DNA from: Verrucomicrobiota bacterium
Lineage (GTDB): Bacteria; Verrucomicrobiota; Verrucomicrobiia; Methylacidiphilales; JBCCWR01
Assembly: GCA_039192515.1 (NCBI GenBank)
Contig: JBCCXA010000014.1
Location: 1 to 64,000 of the forward strand
Length of the DNA stretch: 64,000 bases
Reading direction: 5' to 3'
Shown here piece by piece: positions 28,601 through 38,212 of this stretch; position 1 is the stretch's first letter, and each line of letters begins with the position of its first letter. The notes beneath the pieces were generated by a model. That model saw only the letters and a program-made list of their open reading frames with translations. It ran no database searches and was not told where the DNA came from. A program made the translations under genes and the position numbers.

Positions 28601-29761
28601 ATGGCTATTTCAAAAAAAGATTATTATGAATTATTAGGAGTTTCTCGAGAGGCTTCTGCTGACGAAATTAAAAAAGCTTACCGAAAACTTGCAGTTAAAT
28701 ATCATCCAGACAAAAATCCAGGAGATAAAGAAGCTGAGGATCGATTCAAAGAAATTGGAGAAGCCTACGAGGTCTTAAGCGACACTAATAAAAAAGCTGC
28801 CTATGACAACTATGGCCATGCTGCTTTCCAACAAGGCATGGGGAGCGGAGGTAGAGGGTCTTCATTTCATGACCCCTTTGATGTTTTCCGAGAAGTCTTT
28901 AGTGGAGGCAATGCTGGTGGAGGTGGCATTTTTGGTGATATTTTTGAGGAAGCTTTTGGTGGCGGAGGGCCTAAAGGAAACCAACCTTCACGTGGTGCAG
29001 ACTTGCGTTATGATCTAGAGATCTCTCTTGAAGATGCTGTATCTGGTTGCGAAAGAGAGATCTCCGTTCGAAAATTAGAAACATGCGACAGATGTTCTGG
29101 CTCAGGTGCTTCTCCTGGTTCAAAGACCATTACATGTAGCACGTGTGATGGTACTGGCAGAGTTTCTGTGAGCAGAGGCTTTTTCTCTATGACACAAACC
29201 TGCCCCACATGTCAAGGTGCTGGAGTGAAGATAGAAAAACCTTGCCCTCAGTGCAATGGCGAAGGTCGTGAAGCTAAAACTTCAAAAATTAAAATCAAAG
29301 TGCCATCTGGGGTAGATACAGGATCTAGACTTCGCTCCTCCAACAATGGAGAAGCCGGCACAAAGGGCGGAGGCTATGGAGATCTCTATATAGTCATTCA
29401 TGTAAAGAAACACGAAATTTTTGAACGTGAAGATACCGACCTATATTGTGAAGTTCCTGTTAGCTTTGTTCGCGCTGCACTTGGAGGCGAAGTAGAAGTA
29501 CCAACCCTTGAAGGCAAAGCCATCCTTCGTATTCCAGAAGGAACGGCTGGTGGAAAAATATTTCGCTTAAAGGGCAAAGGTGTTCCTGACCTTCGCGGGT
29601 ACGGACACGGTGACTTGAACATTCGCATTTATGTTGAAATACCCAAAAAACTGAACTCTGCCCAGCGTAAGAAATTAGAGGAATTTGCAGAGCTCTGCGA
29701 CGACAGCACACATCCAGAACGCCAGTCCTTCTTCAAAAAGGCAAAAGATTTTTTCAAATAA
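28601..29761 (+). CDS. dnaJ: DnaJ (Hsp40) co-chaperone
   Basis: It delivers clients to DnaK and stimulates its ATPase. The J domain with HPD at residues 35-37 is followed by a Gly/Phe-rich region ([29 protein letters not shown]). Four CxxCxGxG zinc repeats follow: [32 protein letters not shown]. The two C-terminal beta domains complete the type I layout. The length is 386. It lies between grpE and rsmE on one strand with short gaps. Confidence 0.97.
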   Translation: MAISKKDYYELLGVSREASADEIKKAYRKLAVKYHPDKNPGDKEAEDRFKEIGEAYEVLSDTNKKAAYDNYGHAAFQQGMGSGGRGSSFHDPFDVFREVFSGGNAGGGGIFGDIFEEAFGGGGPKGNQPSRGADLRYDLEISLEDAVSGCEREISVRKLETCDRCSGSGASPGSKTITCSTCDGTGRVSVSRGFFSMTQTCPTCQGAGVKIEKPCPQCNGEGREAKTSKIKIKVPSGVDTGSRLRSSNNGEAGTKGGGYGDLYIVIHVKKHEIFEREDTDLYCEVPVSFVRAALGGEVEVPTLEGKAILRIPEGTAGGKIFRLKGKGVPDLRGYGHGDLNIRIYVEIPKKLNSAQRKKLEEFAELCDDSTHPERQSFFKKAKDFFK

Positions 29762-29776
29762 CATCCGGTTTAGACT

Positions 29777-30514
29777 ATGGCTAGATTTTATGCTCCAGAT
29801 CTGAAACATGTGAGCTCCATTGAAGGTCCTGAAGCCTTCCATGCCTTTGCCGTGCTTCGCCTCAAAATTGGGGATTTTTGCACCCTCTTTGATGGATTAG
29901 GCACAGAACAAAAAGCTCGGATACTCAATATTGATAAAGACTCATTTGAATATGAGCCAATCATTACTCAAGCCTCACCTAAACCTCCTTGTTCACTTCA
30001 TTTGTCACAAGCCATTCCTAAAGGAAAAGCGATGGATTTAATTCTACAAAAAACAACTGAGGTCGGGGTCTCTTCTATTTACCCTTTATTGTCTAATCGT
30101 TCCGTCATAGAACTTGCCGTCAATAAACAGAAACCTAAGACCGAGAAATGGGTTCAAACATCCGTAGAGGCCTGTAAACAATGCGGCCAAAATTGGCTCC
30201 CCCAAATCCATCCCTATAGCGATATTGAAACTTATCTTGGTGTTACTTCTTCTCTCAAAGGCCTTAAACTTATTGCCTCTCTACAACCAGACGCAAAATC
30301 TCTGACAAAAGTTATATCCCAGGCAAAGTCAGAAGGACTCATTAAAGATATTTATTATCTAGTAGGACCTGAAGGAGATTTTACGCCATCAGAAATGGGC
30401 GAAGCTCGCTCCTGTGGTTATATTCCCGTTTCGTTAGGCCCTAATATCCTTCGTTCAGAGACGGCAGCCATCTTTCTAACCAGTATACTATTCTACGAGC
30501 TTAATTTTGCTTAG
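29777..30514 (+). CDS. rsmE: 16S rRNA (uracil-1498-N3)-methyltransferase
   Basis: It methylates U1498 near the decoding site of 16S rRNA. An N-terminal PUA-like part (EGPEAFHAFAVLRLKIGD) precedes the SPOUT knot. Signatures are KAMDLILQKTTEVGVSSIYP, ERS-like NRSVIEL, WVQTSVEACKQCGQNWLP, the SAM loop YYLVGPEGDFTPSEM and the final SLGPNILRSETAAIF. The length (245) is standard. The gene follows dnaJ by 15 nt; dnaJ-(prmA)-rsmE order is frequent in bacteria (prmA is missing here). Confidence 0.95.
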   Translation: MARFYAPDLKHVSSIEGPEAFHAFAVLRLKIGDFCTLFDGLGTEQKARILNIDKDSFEYEPIITQASPKPPCSLHLSQAIPKGKAMDLILQKTTEVGVSSIYPLLSNRSVIELAVNKQKPKTEKWVQTSVEACKQCGQNWLPQIHPYSDIETYLGVTSSLKGLKLIASLQPDAKSLTKVISQAKSEGLIKDIYYLVGPEGDFTPSEMGEARSCGYIPVSLGPNILRSETAAIFLTSILFYELNFA

Positions 30515-30569
30515 AAATATTTTCACCGTATCTCAAGGTGTTTGACTCTGATTGATATAATCATAAGCA

Positions 30570-32207
30570 TCATGTGTGCTTGAATCTTTGTGCAATAGGC
30601 ATGCGCCTACCAGATCCAAAAGCCTTAGGAGTAATCTTTAGACCCGGTGCTGCTTGCCTCCTCTTATATTCGTTAAGATCTACTTTACGTATAATATCCC
30701 TAACTAAAAACTCGTCATGGCCCATTCCAACGATCTCTTTGACTGATTTACTTTCTTCGATATAGGCCTTGAGTATTTGGTCTAATTCCTCGTAAGCAGG
30801 CAGAGTATCTTGATCTTTTTGATTCGGAGCAAGCTCCGCACTTGGAGGTTTGGTGATCGTATTATTGGGAATAATCTCCATTTTTCGATTAATCCATTTA
30901 GCCAATTGGTAAACTTGCATTTTAGTAACATCGCTAATCACAGCTAATCCTCCGCACATATCGCCATATAAAGTGCAATAGCCAATAGCGAGTTCAGATT
31001 TATTACCCGTTGTTAAAATTAATCTATTTTGCTTGTTGGAAATAGCCATCATGGTCAGACCTCTTAGTCTCGCCTGCAAATTTTCCTCTGTTACATCTTG
31101 CTGAGAACCCTTTAGCACCTGAGCCATGTGGTTTAGAGAAGCGTTATAGATTTCTTTGATCGGCATCGTTAAGGTCTCAATTTCTAAAACAGCTGCCAAT
31201 GCCTCAGCATCTTTGATACTACCCTCACTAGAATACTGGCTTGGCATCATGACACCTAAAACATTATCAGGACCTAATGCATCAACGGCAATCACCGCCG
31301 TAAGTGCGGAGTCTATCCCACCACTTAAGCCGATAGCTACTTTTTCAAAGCCACACTTGCGGACATAATCGGCAGTACCCTTAGATAAAGCATAAAACAA
31401 AGCTGTTTCATCTTCCTTCCAAGGGTCTGATGGAAGTGCCAACGCCTTGGTATCCATAACAAAAATGTCCTCACCAAATTCATTTCCTTTGGCTAATAGA
31501 TCGCCATTCGCGTTAACAACTAAGCTCTGGCCATCAAAAATCAATTCATCATTTCCACCTATAAGATTTACTTGCACGATAGAAACGCGATGTTGCCTAG
31601 CAATTTCAGATAAAAGACTAAAGCGCGTTTTCTCTTTACCTAGGTGCCACGGACTTGCGGATATATTGACTAAAAGATCCACGCCCTTATCCGCTAAATC
31701 CTTTACAGGATCACACTCATAAAGCCTGTCATCCCAATAATCTTCATCGTTCCAGATATCTTCACAGATGGTTACCCCAATCTTCTGCTTCCCTATGCAA
31801 ATCACCTTATTATTTGAACCCGCCTCAAAATAACGGTCCTCATCAAATACATCGTACGTAGGAATAAGCGACTTGTGGACTCTCGCTACCTCCTGCTGTT
31901 TTTGCAGCACTACGGCCGAATTAAAGAGAGCTTTTCCAGGACGGTCAGAATTCCTGGTTAAACAGCCTACGATTAATGGAACCGCGCCTACACTCGCTAT
32001 GATTTCTAGTAAAGTAGCTTCATCCTTGGCAACAAAATTCTCATATAAAAGCAGATCTCTCGGCGGGTATCCAGATATGCTTAGCTCTGGTGCGATTACT
32101 AATTCAGCTCCTTGATGCACACACCATTTATAGCCACCCAAAATTTTCTCTGCATTTCCAGTGAAATCACCAACCTTCGTATTTATCTGTAGACACCCAA
32201 CATTCAT
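30570..32207 (-). CDS. nadE: Glutamine-dependent NAD+ synthetase
   Basis: It amidates nicotinate adenine dinucleotide using glutamine. The N-terminal nitrilase-type glutaminase covers about residues 1-260 and shows the Glu-Lys-Cys triad (ELSISGYPPRD; HKSLIPTYDVFDEDRYF; VTICEDIWND). The C-terminal synthetase begins with the PP-loop GLSGGIDSALTAVIAVDAL and includes TTGNKSELAIGYCTLYGD and GGLAVISDVTKMQVYQLA. The length (545) fits the shorter bacterial two-domain form. It converges with rsmE across 55 nt and diverges from the hpnH gene on the other side. Confidence 0.96.
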   Translation of the reverse strand: MNVGCLQINTKVGDFTGNAEKILGGYKWCVHQGAELVIAPELSISGYPPRDLLLYENFVAKDEATLLEIIASVGAVPLIVGCLTRNSDRPGKALFNSAVVLQKQQEVARVHKSLIPTYDVFDEDRYFEAGSNNKVICIGKQKIGVTICEDIWNDEDYWDDRLYECDPVKDLADKGVDLLVNISASPWHLGKEKTRFSLLSEIARQHRVSIVQVNLIGGNDELIFDGQSLVVNANGDLLAKGNEFGEDIFVMDTKALALPSDPWKEDETALFYALSKGTADYVRKCGFEKVAIGLSGGIDSALTAVIAVDALGPDNVLGVMMPSQYSSEGSIKDAEALAAVLEIETLTMPIKEIYNASLNHMAQVLKGSQQDVTEENLQARLRGLTMMAISNKQNRLILTTGNKSELAIGYCTLYGDMCGGLAVISDVTKMQVYQLAKWINRKMEIIPNNTITKPPSAELAPNQKDQDTLPAYEELDQILKAYIEESKSVKEIVGMGHDEFLVRDIIRKVDLNEYKRRQAAPGLKITPKAFGSGRRMPIAQRFKHT

Positions 32208-32374
32208 CTTCTTCCAAGACTATCCTCTAAGCTTGGAGGTTTGTCGACATCGTAGATTCATGAATGCCTATACATGCATATACTTTAATTTGTTTTATCA
32301 CAAGATTGACACAGTGTGAATTTCAACTATTTTCCATTGTTTATCTAAACGAATTTAAAAGGACCAATCGAGAT

Positions 32375-33385
32375 ATGGCAGTTCCAATTTCGCAAGCGTG
32401 GACAGTAGCAAGTTATGTGATTTCTCAAAAAATCAAGGGCAACAAACATTATCCCCTCGTGCTGATGTTAGAGCCTCTTTTTCGTTGTAATCTAGCCTGT
32501 GCAGGCTGCGGCAAGATTCAATATCCAAACCATATTCTAAACAAAAGACTGACTCCAGAGGAATGCTGGAAGGCTGCAGATGAATGCGGCGCTCCTATGG
32601 TTAGCATTCCTGGTGGTGAGCCCCTTATTCACCCCGAAATGGATAAAATTGTGGAAGGTCTAGTTCAACGCAAGAAATATATATATCTCTGCACGAATGC
32701 TTTGCTTCTTAAAAAGAAAATCGATTTATTTAAACCGAGCAAGTACCTCACATTTTCTGTTCATATGGATGGCTTAGAAGAAGAGCATGATGTTGCCGTA
32801 TGCCGTGATGGTACCTACAAAACAGCCATTGAAGGAATCAAAGAAGCTATCAAGCGTGGATTTCGCGTTACAACTAACACAACTCTATTTGACGGTGCTG
32901 AGCCCGAGCGTGTCAGAGAATTCTTTGACGAAATGATGGGACTAGGCATTGAAGGTATGATGCTTTCACCTGGATACAGCTACCAAAAAGCACCTGACCA
33001 AGAAAACTTCTTGCAACGCAATCGCACCAAAGAACTTTTCACACAGATTCTCGACAATCCCAAAAAGACTTGGAAGTTTAATTTATCTCCTCTCTTCCTT
33101 CAATTCTTGCAAGGCAAGGTAGACTACGAGTGTACACCATGGGGTAACCCTACTTACAACATTTTCGGTTGGCAAAAGCCTTGTTACCTCTTACAGGATG
33201 GTTACGTCCCAACTTACCAACAACTTATCGATGAGACCGAGTGGGAAAACTATGGACACACTAGTGGCGAAGAACGCTGCAAGGATTGTATGGTCCACTG
33301 CGGTTATGAGGCCTCTTCTGTAGACGATACCTTCAGTTCTTTTGGAGGTTTTGTCAGAACGGTAAAAGCTACACTAGCAAACTAA
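32375..33385 (+). CDS. hpnH: Hopanoid biosynthesis radical SAM protein HpnH (adenosylhopane synthase)
   Basis: It joins a 5'-deoxyadenosyl group to diploptene, the first step of extended (C35) hopanoid synthesis. Motifs: opening MAVPISQAWTVASYVI, the CxxxCxxC iron-sulfur site (C38, C42, C45 in FRCNLACAGCGKIQYP), SIPGGEPLIHPEMD, and the C-terminal cysteine region (CKDCMVHCGYEAS) characteristic of HpnH-type enzymes. ATG 32375 is chosen over upstream in-frame starts because the family begins MAVP and aaagga lies upstream. No squalene-hopene cyclase is in the window. A small conserved gene follows after 34 nt. Confidence 0.93.
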   Translation: MAVPISQAWTVASYVISQKIKGNKHYPLVLMLEPLFRCNLACAGCGKIQYPNHILNKRLTPEECWKAADECGAPMVSIPGGEPLIHPEMDKIVEGLVQRKKYIYLCTNALLLKKKIDLFKPSKYLTFSVHMDGLEEEHDVAVCRDGTYKTAIEGIKEAIKRGFRVTTNTTLFDGAEPERVREFFDEMMGLGIEGMMLSPGYSYQKAPDQENFLQRNRTKELFTQILDNPKKTWKFNLSPLFLQFLQGKVDYECTPWGNPTYNIFGWQKPCYLLQDGYVPTYQQLIDETEWENYGHTSGEERCKDCMVHCGYEASSVDDTFSSFGGFVRTVKATLAN

Positions 33386-33419
33386 TTATTATCTCCTCTT
33401 AAAAGAAAGGAATCTCTCT

Positions 33420-33824
33420 ATGCCTCAACAAGATAAATCAGCGCCGAGTAACTTATCAAATGGATGTAGTGAATATGAAGGAAAAATTTATACACCATCT
33501 ACGCATGATGAGTTGGTAGATATTGTCAGGCTTGCCTTTGATTATCGCGGTGATGTTACATTAGCCCTCAATGATGGTAGTGAAAAAATTGGTTTTCTTT
33601 ACAATTACAGCCCTGAGGCTGACCAAGTAATGATCTTTATCACCGAGGGGCGCCAATCGGTGCCAGAAACTATTAAATTGTCTAACATAGATAAAATCGA
33701 TTTTTCAGGAGATGACAAAGCTTTTGGAAAATCGTGGGATAATTGGATGGCTAAGAGCAAATCACAACGCCAAGAGGAAGCTAAAGCTATAGCCGAAGAA
33801 CAGCGTGAGCTTGGCATCCTTTAA
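33420..33824 (+). CDS. Small acidic protein next to hpnH, unknown function
   Basis: This 134-residue soluble protein has no signal peptide or membrane helix. It has a beta-rich centre (FDYRGDVTLALNDGSEKIGF, then LYNYSPEADQVMIFI) and KLSNIDKIDFSG, which together suggest a small barrel like those in short ligand or RNA-binding modules. The tail is helical and charged (SKSQRQEEAKAIAEEQREL). A Shine-Dalgarno (aaaggaat) stands before ATG 33420, 34 nt after hpnH, so the two are likely co-transcribed. The link to hopanoids rests only on this position. Confidence 0.75.
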   Translation: MPQQDKSAPSNLSNGCSEYEGKIYTPSTHDELVDIVRLAFDYRGDVTLALNDGSEKIGFLYNYSPEADQVMIFITEGRQSVPETIKLSNIDKIDFSGDDKAFGKSWDNWMAKSKSQRQEEAKAIAEEQRELGIL

Positions 33825-34386
33825 AATTCTATTTAATTAGTGGTGCTTTCAAAAACTGGCTCATTAAAAAATAGTTTGAGGTGCGCGTAAATCTAGACCA
33901 CTCAAATGTATCTATTTTCCATAGAACATACTGTGCGCTATCGACTATAATCTAAGATCTATGTCTCAGACATTATCTCCATAAATTATGATAACTTATT
34001 CTAGTACAATTCAAATATACATGATTTGGCAATAGAATCCGAATAAGTTGCACAGGAAAATGACAAAAAGGTTACAGAAGTCGGATTTTGTTGCATCAAA
34101 CGGTGATACTGTAAGTTGAGTTTTTGCTTCATAAAAACAAAAGACTTAGGTAGATTTTTTTAGCCTTGTGTAATGTTCTGCATCATTCATAACACGCCTT
34201 TAAATTTTCAGTGACAAGATTTTGTTTAGATCATGCTCATTTGCACGAATTCCCTCAAGAAGTAGGTTTTCGACTTTCTGTTTCGTTAAGACAAGATTAG
34301 TAATAGAATAATTTATTACTAAAAAATAGTAATATAACTATTTTTTTCCTAGCAAAGGCTTAAAGATTTGATACATTTGGCGGCTT
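33825..34386. other. AT-rich gap between hpnH operon and aroD
   Basis: No gene is visible in 560 bases. Directly upstream of aroD are two AT-rich inverted repeats: TAGTAATA (34298-34305) with TATTACTA (34314-34321), and AATAGT (34325-34330) with ACTATT (34337-34342) followed by Ts. They might act as a weak terminator, or as an operator for aroD; neither can be settled from sequence. No clear -35/-10 pair stands out. Confidence 0.4.
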
Positions 34387-35088
34387 ATGGCACGCAAGCA
34401 AAGATTATCATGGAAAAAGCCGTTACTCACGGTCGGGACTGTATCAACCTGGAATGGACTCTCTCACCTGGAATCCTCCGAACCACTAGTAGATTTGATT
34501 GAGGTGCGTCTAGATGCTCTATTTGCAAAAGACCGTTCACCAGAAAATATTATCAAAATACTGAAAAAGCGTAAGACAAATGTAATTCTTACATTAAGAA
34601 CTCGGGATGAAGGAGGACTCTATTCTTGGAAATCAACTGAGCGTGTTTTAATTTTCGAGCAATTGCTACCTTATGTTGATGTCATAGATATAGAGCTTAA
34701 AAATGTTCATTACCATAGGGATATCTTGCGCTCCGCACGTTCTAAAGGAAAAAGTATTATCCTTTCTGCACATTCCTTAAGCCGCAAACTGACACCTCGC
34801 AAAGCAGCGAGATGGATGAGTGAATTCAAAAAACATCGCGCTAATGTTTACAAGATTGCTTCTCTAGCACGTAATTGCCAAGACCTAGGACTTCTTACTA
34901 GGTTAGTTCTAGAGAATCGCTCGAATATGGCTGTCATGGCAACAGGCAAAATGTCTCAAGTTTCTCGAGTCGTCTTATCAGCGCTAGGTTCTAAGTTAGT
35001 TTACGGTTATTTAGATGAGCCTATGGCAACCGGGCAACCCCCTGTAGAAGAAATTAGAACTATGTTAGATCCCATAGGACTTGTTTGA
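34387..35088 (+). CDS. aroD: Type I 3-dehydroquinate dehydratase
   Basis: Third step of the shikimate pathway, through a Schiff-base lysine. The residues are in place: E39 and R41 in DLIEVRLDAL, the catalytic H129 in IILSAHSLS, the Schiff-base K156 in VYKIASLA, and R194 in SQVSRVVLSALGS, with the closing loop DEPMATGQPPVEE. The length (233) fits the family. It is a stand-alone gene; other shikimate genes are absent here. Convergent transcription with the acyl-ligase gene is separated by a small AT-rich hairpin. Confidence 0.93.
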   Translation: MARKQRLSWKKPLLTVGTVSTWNGLSHLESSEPLVDLIEVRLDALFAKDRSPENIIKILKKRKTNVILTLRTRDEGGLYSWKSTERVLIFEQLLPYVDVIDIELKNVHYHRDILRSARSKGKSIILSAHSLSRKLTPRKAARWMSEFKKHRANVYKIASLARNCQDLGLLTRLVLENRSNMAVMATGKMSQVSRVVLSALGSKLVYGYLDEPMATGQPPVEEIRTMLDPIGLV

Positions 35089-35092
35089 GCTT

Positions 35093-35123
35093 AAAATAAG
35101 ACCGTTTATATCAATCTTATTTT
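35093..35123. terminator. Possible bidirectional terminator between aroD and the acyl-ligase gene
   Basis: AAAATAAGA (35093-35101) is a perfect inverted repeat of TCTTATTTT (35115-35123), with an overlapping alternative stem ATATCAA/TTGATAT. It lies between two convergent stops. The stem is AT-rich, so its strength is uncertain. Confidence 0.5.
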
Positions 35124-35127
35124 GATA

Positions 35128-36738
35128 TTAAGTCAGCGCAAAGTTTTCCACCATTTCTTGACAACCCTTTAAGTCTAGCTTGCCACTGGCAAGCTGAGGA
35201 ATTTCCGAAATTTCGAAGATTTCCTTAGGCATCCATAAATTAGGTAAACCTTGTTGCTTAAATAGCTTTTGCCAATCCGTCTTTGGCACAGACTTGGTCG
35301 TGAGTCCTATGAGAATCTCTCCTTTTACATCATCTCTAATACCCATGACAACGACATGTGCATCTTCACTCAAAATCTCAGTAAAGATTTTGCTTAGCTT
35401 TTGCTCAACGGTTCCGTGAGGAACCATTTCGCCTCCGATTTTAGAAAACCGTGATAACCTACCCTCAATATATAGAAACCCATCTTTATCTACATAACCC
35501 AAGTCGCCAGAACAATACCAACCATTCTTAAGAACTTCTTTCGATTTTTTTTCATTTTTTAAGTAGCCCTCAAAGACATTGGGGCCTTTAAACCATAAGA
35601 GTCCTGTCTCAGTAGGATTTATCTGCTCGTTGGTTTCAGGGTGAGTCACCTTTACCTCAATCTCAGGAAGTACCTGACCCGTGCTGCCAATTCTACGATA
35701 TTGACTATCTTTTCCTATATCAATCTTTGGTGTTTTAGTATTAGGACGATTAGCAGAAATAACAGGAGAAGTCTCAGTCATACCATACCCTTCGCAAACA
35801 GGAATCTTCATTTTGTTCTCAAAATCTTCCATTACTTGTCTAGGTAATTTTTCTGCTCCAACAACTACCAAGCGTAGGCTCTTAAGCTGTTCCAACTTCC
35901 CTTTGCGAGTATATGAGCGAAGAAAAGTAGGGGTTGAAACTAAAAGCTCCACTTCATATTTTTCAACAGCAGCAATGATTTTACTACTATCTAGTGGAGA
36001 AATATAAGTAATAACTCTGGGGCCACAAATAAGCGGCCAAAATAGAGTCACTGTAAATCCAAAGGAATGAAAGATGGGTAAACATCCCATAATTGATGAA
36101 GCCAATTCCCTTGGAAATATTTCCTGAACCTGGTAAACATTCGCGACAATATTTCTGTGTGTCAAGACGACACCCTTTGGATTACCAGAACTTCCGCTGG
36201 TGAATAATACTCCTCCTTCTCGACTACCTCCTTTTTCACTCAGGTTTAATGATTTTACAATCTGTTGACTTGATTGGACGAAAACCATGAAGCGTTGAAG
36301 GAATATCTTTATTTTACCAATTTTTAATAATTGTGTTTTAACATCGATCAAATTCTTTTTTTCAGGCCAAGGAAAATCTTTAGCTTTCTTGATCATAATA
36401 TCGGTGGATATGACTGTTGTTATTTCACTCAGCTCCATGCATAGCTCATTAGCTTTTCTACCCATAGTAAAATTAAAATTTACAGGCACTTTATCAGCTA
36501 AAACACAGGCTAAGTTTGTAACAGTTGCTCCAATACCCGGAGGAAGAACAATCCCTATACGCGAATCATGAACATACTGCTTGAGCCACTTTGCAAGACA
36601 CCAACTTACAGCAAGTATCATCCCTCCGGATAAACTTCGCTGTTGAAAAGCATCAGTAATCATGATTTGAAATTGTCTACTTTTCAAACCTCGTACGCAG
36701 GCAATCCCTAGACTATCTTCAATTGCTTTATTTAACAT
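35128..36738 (-). CDS. AMP-binding acyl-CoA/acyl-ACP ligase
   Basis: It should activate a fatty acid as acyl-AMP and transfer it to CoA or ACP. Core motifs in order: FTSGSSGNPKGVVLTHRNI (phosphate loop), CLPIFHSFGFTVTLFWPL, CEGYGMTETSPV, GLLWFKGPNVFEGYL, NGWYCSGDLGYVDKDGFLYI, the hinge GRLSRFSKIGGEMV, and the terminal catalytic lysine region ASGKLDLKG. The pattern matches the C-terminal half of Aas-type acyl-ACP synthetases, without the acyltransferase half. The last gene of a three-gene minus-strand group: the upstream Roadblock gene ends 12 nt before. Confidence 0.88.
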   Translation of the reverse strand: MLNKAIEDSLGIACVRGLKSRQFQIMITDAFQQRSLSGGMILAVSWCLAKWLKQYVHDSRIGIVLPPGIGATVTNLACVLADKVPVNFNFTMGRKANELCMELSEITTVISTDIMIKKAKDFPWPEKKNLIDVKTQLLKIGKIKIFLQRFMVFVQSSQQIVKSLNLSEKGGSREGGVLFTSGSSGNPKGVVLTHRNIVANVYQVQEIFPRELASSIMGCLPIFHSFGFTVTLFWPLICGPRVITYISPLDSSKIIAAVEKYEVELLVSTPTFLRSYTRKGKLEQLKSLRLVVVGAEKLPRQVMEDFENKMKIPVCEGYGMTETSPVISANRPNTKTPKIDIGKDSQYRRIGSTGQVLPEIEVKVTHPETNEQINPTETGLLWFKGPNVFEGYLKNEKKSKEVLKNGWYCSGDLGYVDKDGFLYIEGRLSRFSKIGGEMVPHGTVEQKLSKIFTEILSEDAHVVVMGIRDDVKGEILIGLTTKSVPKTDWQKLFKQQGLPNLWMPKEIFEISEIPQLASGKLDLKGCQEMVENFALT

Positions 36739-36750
36739 GGAAAACTAGAT

Positions 36751-37446
36751 TTACTGATCTGAATTAAATAGAAGATGGTGACACTCTTCCTTAAAGGCAC
36801 TACGCTTCAATTTTGTTTTGATAGGTGCCGCTATGAGTGAAATAAGTCGGTCAAAGTCTCTTGCTCTCAGTTCACTTCTTTGATAACCAATTTCCGTCAA
36901 AGCTTCTTCTAGAACATCTAAAGCCTTTTCTTCACCAAATTCCTCAATCATAAATTTATCAAAAGCCTTCCAAAATTTTCGCGACAAAGTCACAGTCCCA
37001 TTGAGTACTTCTTCTCGATCTGTAAAATGCTCTTCTTTAGGAATTGACTCTGACTTTGGCACCGCTTCTTCTTCTAATTCTTTTACATCTGTAATCTCCA
37101 TCCGAGAAGAGGGTTTAAAAAGTATTACATTTAAGGATCGTAATACAAAAGGCACACTCACATCAGTTTCCACTAGCACTCCGATCACCACATAATCACT
37201 TGCTCCTAAAACAAATGAGCCATTCGCAAATTCAAATGAAGACTGTGTCACGGGAAGCTTCTGCGTTTTGAATGTCTCAAGAAGGCTGAGTAGATATCTT
37301 ATCAGATCATTACGAACTGGAGCCAAGGAGTTATGATGATCTATCTCATAAATAACACACCCATCTTTATCAAAAGCAATAACTGCTCTCACTCCCTCTA
37401 AACTTGAGAGCCCCTTAAGAGGTGTCGTGTTAATTGGATTTTTCAT
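36751..37446 (-). CDS. Roadblock/LC7-like protein, second of a pair
   Basis: Residues 1-125 have the alternating strand-helix pattern of Roadblock/LC7 (longin-like) domains: GLSSLEGVRAVIAFDKDGCV, FANGSFVLGASDYVVIGVLV. An acidic linker is followed by a helical C-terminal domain (ALDVLEEALTEIGYQ, LISLIAAPIKTKLKRSA). Roadblock proteins such as MglB regulate small GTPases of the MglA type, but no GTPase gene is adjacent. The gene overlaps its upstream neighbour by 17 nt, so the two are translated together. The assignment is by pattern and moderately certain. Confidence 0.7.
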   Translation of the reverse strand: MKNPINTTPLKGLSSLEGVRAVIAFDKDGCVIYEIDHHNSLAPVRNDLIRYLLSLLETFKTQKLPVTQSSFEFANGSFVLGASDYVVIGVLVETDVSVPFVLRSLNVILFKPSSRMEITDVKELEEEAVPKSESIPKEEHFTDREEVLNGTVTLSRKFWKAFDKFMIEEFGEEKALDVLEEALTEIGYQRSELRARDFDRLISLIAAPIKTKLKRSAFKEECHHLLFNSDQ

Positions 37447-38167
37447 TTAAATGATTAGTTCTCAATTCCTTGAGCTCTATAACTGAGCGATCTATACTTC
37501 GATATGCTCTGCCTGGGCTCCACTTGGCATTAAAAAAAGCTGCAATTAAAGAATTACCCGTACCCTGCTGAACAAACAAGATATCATCTCCCTTAATTGA
37601 GACTTTTGAAGGACCGCCTTGATCTAATATAGTAGATAGGTCCGTTGCAACACGCATCATAAAGCTTGCCATGCGTTTAGCCGCAGAAGCATTACCCAGC
37701 CCAGAGCGATCGAGAACCTCTCCTTCCTCACTAATTTCTGCAGCCAATATAATACCAGGAACTTTCCGAAAAACAGGATCTATTTCTGACATCTCTCCAT
37801 TTGGCTTTAGACCCAATGACGGCTCGACACCCAACTCTAAAGGATTCTCCTTTGTCGTTGCCTTATCGATAACAGCATCACATTGTTTCAGCAGCTTCTC
37901 CCACTTCGTTTTAATCGTATGTTGAAAGGTTGTCGCAGTAGGCTCTAAACTAAATTTTCCTTGTTGTAATCTTAATAGCTCAAATAGAGCCTTTTTGCCT
38001 TTAAACTGACTGGATCTGGCATGAATTACTCGACCGTCTTTGACAACAATAATGCCCTTTTCGACTGCAGTTGTAATACTTACCGTGAGAGACTGCGGCA
38101 TGAGGCAAGCCTCTTCGATAAGGTCCAATAAACAAATCCACTTTAGCTCACCTCTAATAATTGCCAT
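37430..38167 (-). CDS. PATAN (DUF4388) plus Roadblock/LC7 protein
   Basis: The first 90 residues look like a PATAN/DUF4388 domain (RGELKWICLLDLIEEACLM, KGIIVVKDGRVIHARS, GKKALFELLRLQQGKFSLEP), a module common in proteins of gliding and two-component regulation. The second half reads as a Roadblock/LC7 domain (VPGIILAAEISEEGEVL, RMASFMMRVATDLSTIL, DILFVQQGTGNSLIAAFF). It is the first gene of the operon that also holds the second Roadblock protein and the acyl ligase. The role is probably regulatory; no target is visible. Confidence 0.72.
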   Translation of the reverse strand: MAIIRGELKWICLLDLIEEACLMPQSLTVSITTAVEKGIIVVKDGRVIHARSSQFKGKKALFELLRLQQGKFSLEPTATTFQHTIKTKWEKLLKQCDAVIDKATTKENPLELGVEPSLGLKPNGEMSEIDPVFRKVPGIILAAEISEEGEVLDRSGLGNASAAKRMASFMMRVATDLSTILDQGGPSKVSIKGDDILFVQQGTGNSLIAAFFNAKWSPGRAYRSIDRSVIELKELRTNHLNEKSN

Positions 38168-38212
38168 ATGATTTCTCTATTACCTATGGTAATACCTATC
38201 CAACCCTGAAGC

